Of a DNA stretch of 5,493 nt, positions 1 to 5,493 are shown piece by piece (the first letter of the stretch is position 1; each line of letters starts with the position of its first letter). Below the pieces are notes generated by a model. It made no database searches and was not told the DNA's origin. It saw only the letters and a list, made by a program, of their open reading frames with translations. The stretch covers positions 1-5,493 of the forward strand of contig DASXXX010000342.1 in the NCBI GenBank assembly GCA_036502765.1. Direction: 5' to 3'. The translations under genes were made by a program, and so were the position numbers. The stretch comes from DASUAS01 sp036502765. GTDB taxonomy: Bacteria > Actinomycetota > Acidimicrobiia > IMCC26256 > DASPTH01.

Positions 1-2
1 GT

Positions 3-2108
3 CTACCGCCCCAACCAGATCACGACGTAGAGGAGCACGCCCACGACGCCGACCGTGATGCCGAGCGCGTAGCGCCGCACGCGGCCGTCCTGCAGTTGCT
101 GGATGCCGCGCGCCATGAGTGCGAACAGTGAGCCGACGCCGTTGACCGTGCCGTCGATGATCTTGTTGTCGACCACCCGGTCGAGCCAGCCGGCCAGCGC
201 CCGGCCGGGACCACCGACGAGCTTCGAGATGCCGGCGTCGTAGTAGTAGGCGTTGCCGAGGATGGGGGCGATGCCGCCGAGCTTCTCGTCGAGCGGGTCG
301 CGCTCGGCGTGCTCGAGGCCCTTCTTGTAGAGCGTGTAGGCGAGGAAGATCCCGCCGGCCGCGATCGCGAACGTGAGCATCTCGAGCGCGAAGCCGCCGA
401 CGAAGGTGTCGGGGTGCACCTCGGGCACACCGCGGAACGACGACTCGAGCCACTTGTCGAGCCACTCGAAGTTGGTGAACGGCAGGTTCATGATCCCGCC
501 GATGGCCGCGAGCACCGCGAGCACCATGATCGGGAAGGTCATGATCGGCGGCGACTCGTGCGGCTGGTGTCCCACCGGTGTGGCCACCGGATCGCCGTAC
601 GACACGGTGGGCGACGGGTCGCTGTTGGCGGGGTCGTCGTCGTCGGCGTCGAGGACCGCGGTGCCAGTGCCGGTGCCGTGCCCGTCGGCGTCGTCCTCAC
701 CGGAACCGCCCGACACGATCGGGATGGTGGGGGTGGTGGTGGGCAGTCCGTCGAAGGCGGCGGTCTCGTAGCGCGCGTTGCCGTAGAAGGTGAGCCAGAT
801 GAGCCGGGTCATGTAGACCGCGGTGAACGCAGCGGCGACGATGCCGACGACCCACAGGCCGTAGTCGTCGCGCAGGAACGCCTGGCTGATGATCTCGTCC
901 TTCGAGAAGAAGCCCGAGAGCGGCGGCACGCCCGCGATGGCGAGCCACGCGACCACCATGGCGCCCGCGGTGTAGGGCATGAACTTGCGGAACCGGCCCA
1001 TGACCCGCATGTCCTGTACGTCGTTGTTGCCGTGGATCACCGACCCGGCGCCGAGGAACAGGCAGCCCTTGTAGAACGCGTGGCAGAGCACCATGAACAC
1101 CGCGGCGGTGTACGCATGGATGCCGATGGCGAGGAACATGTAGCCGAGCTGGCTGACGGTGGAGTACGCGAGCACGCGTTTGATGTCGGGCTGGACGATC
1201 GCAACCGTGCCCGCGAGCAGCGCGGTGATGCCGCCGACCCATGCGACGACGGTCCCTGCATCGCTACTGACGTCGAGGAACACGTGCGCGCGGCACAGCA
1301 GGAACACACCCGCGGTGACCATGGTGGCGGCGTGGATGAGGGCCGACACCGGGGTGGGGCCTTCCATCGCGTCGGGCAGCCAGAGGTGCAGCGGGATCTG
1401 CGCGCTCTTGCCGATTGCGGCCACGAGGAGCAGGAGCGCGATCGCGGTGGCGGTGCCACTCGAGATGGCGTGCGCGCCCGCTGGGATGGCGGCGTAGTTG
1501 AGCGACCCGTACGACGCGAAGATCAGGAACATCGCGAGGAGGAAGCCGACGTCACCGACGCGGTTGGTGACGAACGCCTTCTTGCCTGCCACCGCGGCGG
1601 CGTTGCGCTCGAACCAGAACGACACGAGGAGGTAGGAGCTGAGGCCCACGCCCTCCCACCCGAGGAAGGTGACGAGGAAGCTCGAGCCCAGCACGAGCAT
1701 CAACATCGAGAACACGAACAGGTTCAGGTACGCGAAGAAGCGGCTGAACCGTTCGTCGCCGTGCATGTAGCCGATCGAGTAGAGGTGGATGAGCGAGCCC
1801 ACGCCGGTGATCAGCAGGATCCATGTGACCGACAGCGTGTCGGCGTAGAAGCCCATGTCGACGTGGAGCGCCCCGGCGGGCAACCAGGTGTAGAGGGTGA
1901 TGATGTTCAGCCGCACCTCGCCCGGCAGGTCGAGCATGGCGAAGAACATCACCAGCGAGGCGACGAACGACAGGCCGACGAGTGAGGTGGCGATCCAGCC
2001 CGAGAACGGCTCGCCGATGCGCTTGCCGAACAGCAGGAGGACCACCGCGCCCAGCAACGGCAGCGCGGGCACGATCCAGATCAGGTCGAGGAGGTCGCGC
2101 GCGCTCAC
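3..2108 (-). CDS. nuoL: NADH-quinone oxidoreductase subunit L (complex I antiporter-like proton pump)
   Basis: Distal proton-pumping subunit of the complex I membrane arm, 701 aa, complete, GTG start and TAG stop. It is rich in membrane helices. Visible family residues: the TM5 glutamate in GWEGVGLSSYLL (E152), the pump lysine in GKSAQIPLHLWLPDA (K234), H259 in the SALIHAATMVTAG helix, the DIKRVLAYSTVSQLGYM helix (K310), CHAFYKGCLFLGAGS (H343, K347) and the TM12 lysine in GFFSKDE (K403). These match by recall E. coli E144, K229, H254, H338, K342 and K399. Residues about 595-670 fit the long lateral helix and 680-699 the final anchoring TM, which separates NuoL from NuoM or NuoN. The start overlaps the nuoK stop by 4 nt (GTGA), with GAGGTGG just upstream. 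Odd point: it is longer than the roughly 610-640 aa common in the family, because residues about 454-514 form an acidic, low-complexity insert between TM13 and TM14. nuoM is expected next, outside the window. Confidence 0.97.
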   Translation of the reverse strand: MSARDLLDLIWIVPALPLLGAVVLLLFGKRIGEPFSGWIATSLVGLSFVASLVMFFAMLDLPGEVRLNIITLYTWLPAGALHVDMGFYADTLSVTWILLITGVGSLIHLYSIGYMHGDERFSRFFAYLNLFVFSMLMLVLGSSFLVTFLGWEGVGLSSYLLVSFWFERNAAAVAGKKAFVTNRVGDVGFLLAMFLIFASYGSLNYAAIPAGAHAISSGTATAIALLLLVAAIGKSAQIPLHLWLPDAMEGPTPVSALIHAATMVTAGVFLLCRAHVFLDVSSDAGTVVAWVGGITALLAGTVAIVQPDIKRVLAYSTVSQLGYMFLAIGIHAYTAAVFMVLCHAFYKGCLFLGAGSVIHGNNDVQDMRVMGRFRKFMPYTAGAMVVAWLAIAGVPPLSGFFSKDEIISQAFLRDDYGLWVVGIVAAAFTAVYMTRLIWLTFYGNARYETAAFDGLPTTTPTIPIVSGGSGEDDADGHGTGTGTAVLDADDDDPANSDPSPTVSYGDPVATPVGHQPHESPPIMTFPIMVLAVLAAIGGIMNLPFTNFEWLDKWLESSFRGVPEVHPDTFVGGFALEMLTFAIAAGGIFLAYTLYKKGLEHAERDPLDEKLGGIAPILGNAYYYDAGISKLVGGPGRALAGWLDRVVDNKIIDGTVNGVGSLFALMARGIQQLQDGRVRRYALGITVGVVGVLLYVVIWLGR

Positions 2109-2455
2109 TGAGCCACCTCATCCACGGAGGGATCCTTGAGGAGATCGAGGTCGTCGGCGGTGGCGCCGCGACGACGTCGGAAGATGGCGACGATGATGCC
2201 GAGGCCCACCGCGACCTCGGCGGCCGCCACCGACAGCACGAAGAACACGATCACCTGGCCGCGGATGTCGTTGAGCTCGTTGGCGAACGACACGAATGTG
2301 AGGTTCACCGCGTTGAGCATCAGCTCGACGCACATGAACATCACGAGGACGTTGCGCCGCGTGAGCAACCCGATCGCGCCGATGGTGAACAGGAGCGCGG
2401 CGAGGACCAGGTAGTAGGTCGGCGTGATCTCGAGCGCGGCGAGGGTCGGTGTCAC
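2105..2455 (-). CDS. nuoK: NADH-quinone oxidoreductase subunit K (complex I membrane subunit)
   Basis: Small membrane-arm subunit (MnhC/MrpC-like), 116 aa, with three hydrophobic helices at about residues 12-30, 33-57 and 66-92. The two buried glutamates that define the family are present: E44 in MCVELMLNAVNL and E80 in AAAEVAVGLGI. They lie 36 residues apart, the same spacing as Glu36 and Glu72 of E. coli NuoK (recalled). They belong to the polar axis that connects the quinone site to the antiporter subunits. The GTG start at 2455 overlaps the nuoJ TGA by 4 nt and has GGAGGA six bases upstream, so the much longer open frame running upstream of it is not coding. The protein is about 15 aa longer than the usual 100, owing to a charged tail (RRRR followed by an Asp-rich stretch). 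The stop overlaps the nuoL start. Confidence 0.97.
   Translation of the reverse strand: MTPTLAALEITPTYYLVLAALLFTIGAIGLLTRRNVLVMFMCVELMLNAVNLTFVSFANELNDIRGQVIVFFVLSVAAAEVAVGLGIIVAIFRRRRGATADDLDLLKDPSVDEVAQ
2113..2119 (-). promoter_or_regulatory. Ribosome binding site of nuoL, inside the nuoK 3' end
   Basis: GAGGTGG on the minus strand; its GAGG core is seven bases before the nuoL GTG at 2108. It supports the GTG that overlaps the nuoK stop codon. Confidence 0.65.
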
Positions 2456-3003
2456 GGCGCGTCCTCCGCGAGCTCGTCGGCGTTGCGGCTGCGCCGGGCG
2501 AGCACGACCGCGCCGATCACCGCGAGCACGAGCAGCGCGGCAGTGATCTCGAACGGCCAGAGGAAGTCGGTGAACAGCGACCGGGCGATGCGCTCCACGT
2601 TGTTGCCGAGACCCGGCGTGCCGCCCCGGATGGCGTCGCCGGCGGGTGCCTTGGCGCCGGTGGCCCACTTGTGGCCGGTGAGGAACAGCACCTCGGCGAG
2701 CAGCACCAACCCGAGGACGATCGCCGCGCCGCGCTGGCCTTTGAGCGGGTCGCGCAACGTGTCGGGATGGTCGACGCCGAGCAGCATGATGACGAACAGG
2801 AACAGCACGACGATGGCGCCGGCGTAGACGACCACCTGGACCGCCGCGAGCAGGTGCGCGTCCTGCTGGAGGAACAGCACCGCCACGCTCACCAGCGTGA
2901 CGACGAGTGAGAGCGCGCAGTGCACCGGGTTGCGCGCCAGCACGACGCCGAACGCACCGGCGAGCGTCAGCGCGCCGAACACCGCGAAGATGACGACGTC
3001 CAT
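2452..3003 (-). CDS. nuoJ: NADH-quinone oxidoreductase subunit J (complex I membrane subunit)
   Basis: Membrane-arm subunit (ND6 homologue), 183 aa, ATG start and TGA stop, near the E. coli length of about 184. It has five predicted helices at about residues 2-22, 28-45, 53-75, 92-110 and 149-170. Family landmarks are the ARNPVHCALSL stretch (23-33) between TM1 and TM2 and the TM3 segment VQVVVYAGAIVVLFLFVIML with Y60, equivalent by recall to E. coli Tyr59. That helix carries the pi-bulge whose rotation is proposed to gate proton coupling. A hydrophilic loop at 111-140 precedes the last helix. The start is 2 nt after the nuoI stop (TGACGATG). No clear Shine-Dalgarno sequence is visible upstream, so it probably depends on re-initiation by ribosomes finishing nuoI. 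Its stop overlaps nuoK. It lacks the long C-terminal extension that some actinobacterial NuoJ proteins carry. Confidence 0.96.
   Translation of the reverse strand: MDVVIFAVFGALTLAGAFGVVLARNPVHCALSLVVTLVSVAVLFLQQDAHLLAAVQVVVYAGAIVVLFLFVIMLLGVDHPDTLRDPLKGQRGAAIVLGLVLLAEVLFLTGHKWATGAKAPAGDAIRGGTPGLGNNVERIARSLFTDFLWPFEITAALLVLAVIGAVVLARRSRNADELAEDAP
2462..2467 (-). promoter_or_regulatory. Ribosome binding site of nuoK, inside the nuoJ 3' end
   Basis: GGAGGA on the minus strand, six bases before the GTG at 2455. It is one of the strongest matches to the anti-Shine-Dalgarno sequence in the window and decides the nuoK start within a much longer open frame. Confidence 0.75.
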
Positions 3004-3005
3004 CG

Positions 3006-3701
3006 TCAGTGGCCGCCCGCGTCGGTGTCGCCGTGCTCAGTGTCGCCGTGCTCAGTGTCGATGGTGGCGACCGGTTCCTCGGGTGCAGGCTCGGTGAACT
3101 CGCTCTCGTCCTCGGTGGCCGACTGTCCGACCTCGGGTGCGCGCACCCCGAAGCCGAGCTCGCCCGACCAGCCGACGCGGCCCTCGTAGACCGCCTGGCC
3201 CGAGGGCGCGGTGGCGCGCATCCACGCGCTGGTGTCGTCGTCCTCGTTGCCGAGCCACAGCTCCCACGGCTGACGCCGCGCGCGGCCGTCGTCGTCGACG
3301 AGCAGTTCGGCCTTGGTGTAGATCGCGTCCTCCCGGTTGGCGAAGGAGAACTCGAAGAGCTTGGTCTCGGTGATCGCCTCGGTGGGGCAGGCCTCCACGC
3401 ACAGATCACAGTGGATGCAGCGCAGGTAGTTGATCTCGTAGACGAAGCCGTAGCGCTCGCCCGGTGACACCGGTGCGTCGACCGGGTTGTCGGCGCCGCG
3501 CACGTAGATGCACTTCGCCGGGCACACGCCCGCGCAGAGCTCGCACCCGATGCACTTCTCCATGCCGTCCTCGTAGCGGTTGAGGACGTGGCGGCCGTGG
3601 AAGCGCACCGGCTTCGGTCGCTTCTCCTCGGGGAAGTGCTCGGTGACCTTCGGGCGCCCGATCTGGCGCAGGGTCACCCCGAACCCGCTCAGCCAGCCCA
3701 C
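3006..3701 (-). CDS. nuoI: NADH-quinone oxidoreductase subunit I (2x[4Fe-4S] ferredoxin-like subunit)
   Basis: Peripheral iron-sulfur subunit (TYKY homologue) that carries clusters N6a and N6b and passes electrons toward N2 and the quinone site beside NuoH. 231 aa, GTG start and TGA stop. Two classic 4Fe-4S motifs are visible: C50-x2-C53-x2-C56-x3-C60-P and C95-x2-C98-x2-C101-x3-C105-P, joined by the family stretch SPGERYGFVYEINYLRC. The N-terminal part (VTEHFPEEKRP, FHGRHVLNRYEDG) also fits NuoI. The chosen GTG overlaps the last base of the nuoH stop (TAGTG) and has GAGGAG eight bases upstream; the long open frame further upstream is a shadow of nuoH. Odd points: the conserved fold ends near residue 135, and the remaining 95 or so residues form an extension with Trp-rich segments, then an acidic tail with the repeat DTEHG-DTEHG-DT. 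Family assignment is certain; the role of the tail is unknown. Confidence 0.96.
   Translation of the reverse strand: MGWLSGFGVTLRQIGRPKVTEHFPEEKRPKPVRFHGRHVLNRYEDGMEKCIGCELCAGVCPAKCIYVRGADNPVDAPVSPGERYGFVYEINYLRCIHCDLCVEACPTEAITETKLFEFSFANREDAIYTKAELLVDDDGRARRQPWELWLGNEDDDTSAWMRATAPSGQAVYEGRVGWSGELGFGVRAPEVGQSATEDESEFTEPAPEEPVATIDTEHGDTEHGDTDAGGH
3025..3060 (-). repeat. 15-bp in-frame tandem repeat at the nuoI 3' end
   Basis: On the plus strand the unit GTGTCGCCGTGCTCA occurs twice exactly (3025-3039 and 3040-3054), followed by a six-base partial third copy (3055-3060). The unit is five codons, so it stays in frame and gives the NuoI tail DTEHG-DTEHG-DT. It lies outside the conserved ferredoxin fold and could gain or lose units without shifting the frame. 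Confidence 0.9.
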
Positions 3702-4948
3702 TACCGGATCTCCTCGACGAGTTCCGTCTTCTTCGGCACCGACAGGTAGAGCGTGGTGCCGATCGCGAGCGCGCCGGCGATGGTGGCGGGCAGGACGATC
3801 CACATCGACCAGCCCTCTTCCTTGGCGACGATCACCACACCGGAGATCATCACCCAGAGGAACGCGATCTCGATGAGGAACTTCCAGCCGAGACCCATGA
3901 GCTGGTCGTAGCGCAGGCGCGGGAGCGAGGCCCGCAACCACACGGTGCCGAACAACAGCACGAGGACCTTCAGGAAGAACCAGAACACCGGCATGATCCA
4001 CGCGTTGAACCAGCCGTTGGCGGGCAGGAACCCGAGGCCGGGACCGTTGGGACCGCCGAAGAACAACGTGACCGCGATGGCGCACATCGTGATGACGTTC
4101 ATGAACTCGGCGAGGTAGAAGATCGCGAACTTGATGCCGGTGTACTCGGTGAAGAACCCGCCGGTGAGCTCCTGCTCCGCTTCGACGAGGTCGAAGGGCG
4201 GATGGTTGGTCTCGGCCACCGCCGAGATCACGAAGATCACCAGCGCCACGATCGCCGGCAGCCAGTACCAGTCGCCGTTGAAGATCGACTGGACACCGTC
4301 CCAGCCCTGCTTGATCACGATGCCGCGGGTCGAGAGCGTGTTCGACTGCACGAGCACGCCGACGATGGCGAGGCCGAACGCGGCTTCGTAGCTGAGCAGC
4401 TGCGCCGACGCGCGCACGGAACCCAGCAGCGGGTACTTGGAACCCGACGCCCATCCCGCGAGCAACACGCCGTAGAGCCCGAGCCCCGACATCGCGATCA
4501 ACCACAGGATCCCGAAGGGCAGGTCGGCGAGCTGCAGGAACGTCTCGTGGCCGGCGATGGTGACGACGCCGCCGATGGGCACGATGCTGAACGCGAGGAA
4601 CGCCGGCAGCAGCGCGAGGTACGGCGCGAGGCGGAAGATGCGCCGGTCAGCGGTGTTCGGCTCCGACTGCTCCTTGAAGAACAGCTTGATGCCGTCGGCG
4701 AGGCTCTGGAACAGCCCGAAGGGCCCGGCGCGGTCGGGGCCGATGCGGTTCTGCATCTTGGCGATGACCTTGCGCAGGAACCAGATGTACATCAGCACCG
4801 ACAGCAGCAGCAGCACGAACACCGCGATCGTCTTGCCGATGATGATCAGCACGACGGTCGTGTCGACGCCGCGGCTGAACAGCGGGTCGGTGATCGAGAG
4901 CAGTCCGGTCAACGACGGCTCGAACATGGACGTCACCGCGGCGTTCAC
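3701..4948 (-). CDS. nuoH: NADH-quinone oxidoreductase subunit H (quinone-site membrane subunit)
   Basis: Membrane subunit (ND1 homologue) that forms most of the quinone chamber at the junction of the two arms. 415 aa from a GTG at 4948, ending TAG. Both family signatures are visible: the QNRIGPDRAGPFGLFQSLADG block running to KLFFKE (66-93), and NHPPFDLVEAEQEL (248-261) with D253, E256, E258 and E260, the acidic loop matching the E. coli Asp213/Glu216/Glu218/Glu220 series by recall. A further conserved block, GWASGSKYPLLGSVRASAQL, covers 165-184. About eight or nine membrane helices can be traced. It is longer than E. coli NuoH (about 325 aa) but near the roughly 410 aa seen in mycobacteria. 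The GTG is preferred because it overlaps the nuoG stop as GTGA and has GGAG eight bases upstream; an ATG at 4927 would give 408 aa but lacks a good ribosome binding site. The stop shares one base with the nuoI start. Confidence 0.96.
   Translation of the reverse strand: MNAAVTSMFEPSLTGLLSITDPLFSRGVDTTVVLIIIGKTIAVFVLLLLSVLMYIWFLRKVIAKMQNRIGPDRAGPFGLFQSLADGIKLFFKEQSEPNTADRRIFRLAPYLALLPAFLAFSIVPIGGVVTIAGHETFLQLADLPFGILWLIAMSGLGLYGVLLAGWASGSKYPLLGSVRASAQLLSYEAAFGLAIVGVLVQSNTLSTRGIVIKQGWDGVQSIFNGDWYWLPAIVALVIFVISAVAETNHPPFDLVEAEQELTGGFFTEYTGIKFAIFYLAEFMNVITMCAIAVTLFFGGPNGPGLGFLPANGWFNAWIMPVFWFFLKVLVLLFGTVWLRASLPRLRYDQLMGLGWKFLIEIAFLWVMISGVVIVAKEEGWSMWIVLPATIAGALAIGTTLYLSVPKKTELVEEIR
3710..3715 (-). 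promoter_or_regulatory. Ribosome binding site of nuoI, inside the nuoH 3' end
   Basis: GAGGAG on the minus strand, eight bases before the GTG at 3701. It is encoded by the two glutamate codons near the NuoH C-terminus. It fixes the nuoI start at the TAGTG junction. Confidence 0.75.
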
Positions 4949-5493
4949 CGGGTGGTCTCCACGCGGAGCTCGGTGACCGCGGTGGCGATGTCGACGATGT
5001 CGTTGGGGCCGACGTCGCCCCCCTGCGCGAACGCCATGAACGCGGTACCCGGCGCGGTGGCGGAGTCGGCCAGCACCGGCAACCGGACCGTGCCGCGCGG
5101 CGTGGTGACGAGCACGTCGTCGCCCTCCCCGCTCACACCGATGCGACTGAGGTCGCTCGGGTGCACGACCAGCGACGCGCCGGTGGCGAGGTCGGCCAGC
5201 GCCGGGCTCGACGAGACCATGCGTCCGGCGTCGTAGAGCGTGCGGGCGGCCACGAGGCGGAGACTGTACGCGTCGGGCGGCGTGGGCACCGGGGTGGTCA
5301 CCGCGCGGTTCCACACGTGCAGCGCGGGCTGCGTCGCGAGCACTTCGGCGGCCACCTCGACGGCCTCCTCGGCCGACGCTTCGTCCTCCTCCGGGCCCTC
5401 GCCGCTGGCGAGGCCGGGCTTGATCGGGTCGGACCCGCTCCCGCCCGCGGCGATCGCGCCGGTCCCGAGCGACGAGAGGTGCGACTCGTCGGC
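4945..5493 (-). CDS. nuoG: NADH-quinone oxidoreductase subunit G, C-terminal part (partial, runs off the window)
   Basis: C-terminal 182 residues of the large iron-sulfur subunit of complex I, open at the window edge, so the start and the cluster-binding N-terminal domains are not seen. Visible residues 76-182 fit the molybdopterin-dinucleotide-binding-like beta-barrel that ends NuoG and its molybdo-oxidoreductase relatives: YSLRLVAARTLYDAG, then SPALADLATGASLVVHPSDL, a VLVTTPRGTVRLPV strand pair, a GTAFMAF strand and the closing NDIVDIATAVTELRVETTR. NuoG keeps this fold without needing a molybdenum cofactor (family knowledge). Visible residues 1-51 are a Gly/Ser/Ala linker followed by an acidic stretch (EGPEEDEASAEEA). 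The stop (TGA) overlaps the nuoH GTG by 4 nt. Position directly before nuoH supports nuoG over a free formate dehydrogenase or nitrate reductase, which share the barrel. Confidence 0.9.
   Translation of the reverse strand, partial: ADESHLSSLGTGAIAAGGSGSDPIKPGLASGEGPEEDEASAEEAVEVAAEVLATQPALHVWNRAVTTPVPTPPDAYSLRLVAARTLYDAGRMVSSSPALADLATGASLVVHPSDLSRIGVSGEGDDVLVTTPRGTVRLPVLADSATAPGTAFMAFAQGGDVGPNDIVDIATAVTELRVETTR
4957..4960 (-). promoter_or_regulatory. Ribosome binding site of nuoH, inside the nuoG 3' end
   Basis: GGAG on the minus strand, eight bases before the GTG at 4948. It lies in the last codons of nuoG. It supports the GTG overlapping the nuoG stop as the nuoH start rather than the in-frame ATG at 4927, whose upstream bases show no comparable motif. 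Confidence 0.6.

Noticed and set aside
633..651. GTCGTCGTCGTC-like triplet repeat
   Set aside because: It simply encodes the Asp run of the NuoL insertion on the minus strand and is too short and imperfect to call as a separate microsatellite.
721..743. G-rich plus-strand run, a possible G-quadruplex
   Set aside because: It has only three tracts of three or more G (the rest are GG) and is explained by Pro/Thr codons of the NuoL insert. At best it is a weak two-tier structure.
309..1985. Long plus-strand open frame (558 codons) antisense to nuoL
   Set aside because: It is a mirror of GC-rich nuoL codons. The product is dominated by Arg, Glu, Gly, His, Val and Asp with no recognisable domain, and nuoL on the other strand is a clear conserved gene.
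2456..3409. Upstream continuation of the nuoK frame, giving a 434-codon open frame
   Set aside because: The upstream part overlaps nuoJ and nuoI in another frame and reads as Arg/Ala/Pro-rich noise. Protein similarity starts at the GTG at 2455, which has a good ribosome binding site.
3702..4505. Upstream continuation of the nuoI frame into nuoH
   Set aside because: It is an Arg/His-rich shadow of nuoH. The NuoI-like sequence begins at the GTG at 3701, matching the TAGTG junction.
4202..5236. Plus-strand open frame (344 codons) antisense to nuoH and nuoG
   Set aside because: The composition is that of a GC-rich shadow frame (long Glu/Gln/Arg/Asp/His runs) with no motif, and it spans the junction of two well-supported minus-strand genes.
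1..5493. Possible hidden mobile element, CRISPR array, RNA gene, promoter or terminator
   Set aside because: Coding genes fill the window with at most 2 nt between them. I saw no spaced repeats, inverted terminal repeats, tRNA-like folds or T-tract hairpins.

Overview
The window is an ordinary, intact stretch of a respiratory complex I (NADH:quinone oxidoreductase, nuo) operon read entirely from the minus strand. It holds the 3' part of nuoG followed by complete nuoH, nuoI, nuoJ, nuoK and nuoL. The sequence is G+C-rich (about two thirds by eye). The split nuoG-H-I-J-K-L order, the heavy use of GTG starts and the NuoI and NuoG sequence style (for example a GRHxLNRY stretch before the first NuoI cysteine cluster) all suggest an actinobacterium. 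Some recalled similarity of the long NuoI C-terminus points to the Acidimicrobiia, but that is inference and was not searched.

Layout in transcription order, from high to low coordinate: nuoG C-terminus (5493-4945, open at the window edge), nuoH (4948-3701), nuoI (3701-3006), nuoJ (3003-2452), nuoK (2455-2105), nuoL (2108-3). Coding density is essentially complete. The only gaps are 2 nt between nuoI and nuoJ and 2 nt after the nuoL stop at the window edge. Three junctions (G/H, J/K, K/L) are 4-nt GTGA overlaps, and H/I is a TAGTG one-base overlap. This implies one polycistronic message with translational coupling. No promoter, terminator, RNA gene, mobile element or CRISPR array is visible. 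nuoM and nuoN would be expected just beyond position 1, and the rest of nuoG and the A-F genes beyond 5493.

NuoG and NuoI belong to the hydrophilic arm. NuoI carries the two 4Fe-4S clusters that pass electrons to quinone at the NuoH interface. NuoH, J, K and L are membrane-arm subunits that link quinone reduction to proton pumping, with NuoL as the distal antiporter-like pump. The key residues I checked are present in all complete subunits, so the complex looks functional.

I found no undescribed system. The items worth a second look are lineage-specific decorations: an acidic, low-complexity insertion of about 60 residues in the NuoL TM13-TM14 loop, a C-terminal extension of about 95 residues on NuoI ending in a 15-bp tandem repeat, an acidic linker in NuoG, and the pattern of GTG-coupled gene junctions.
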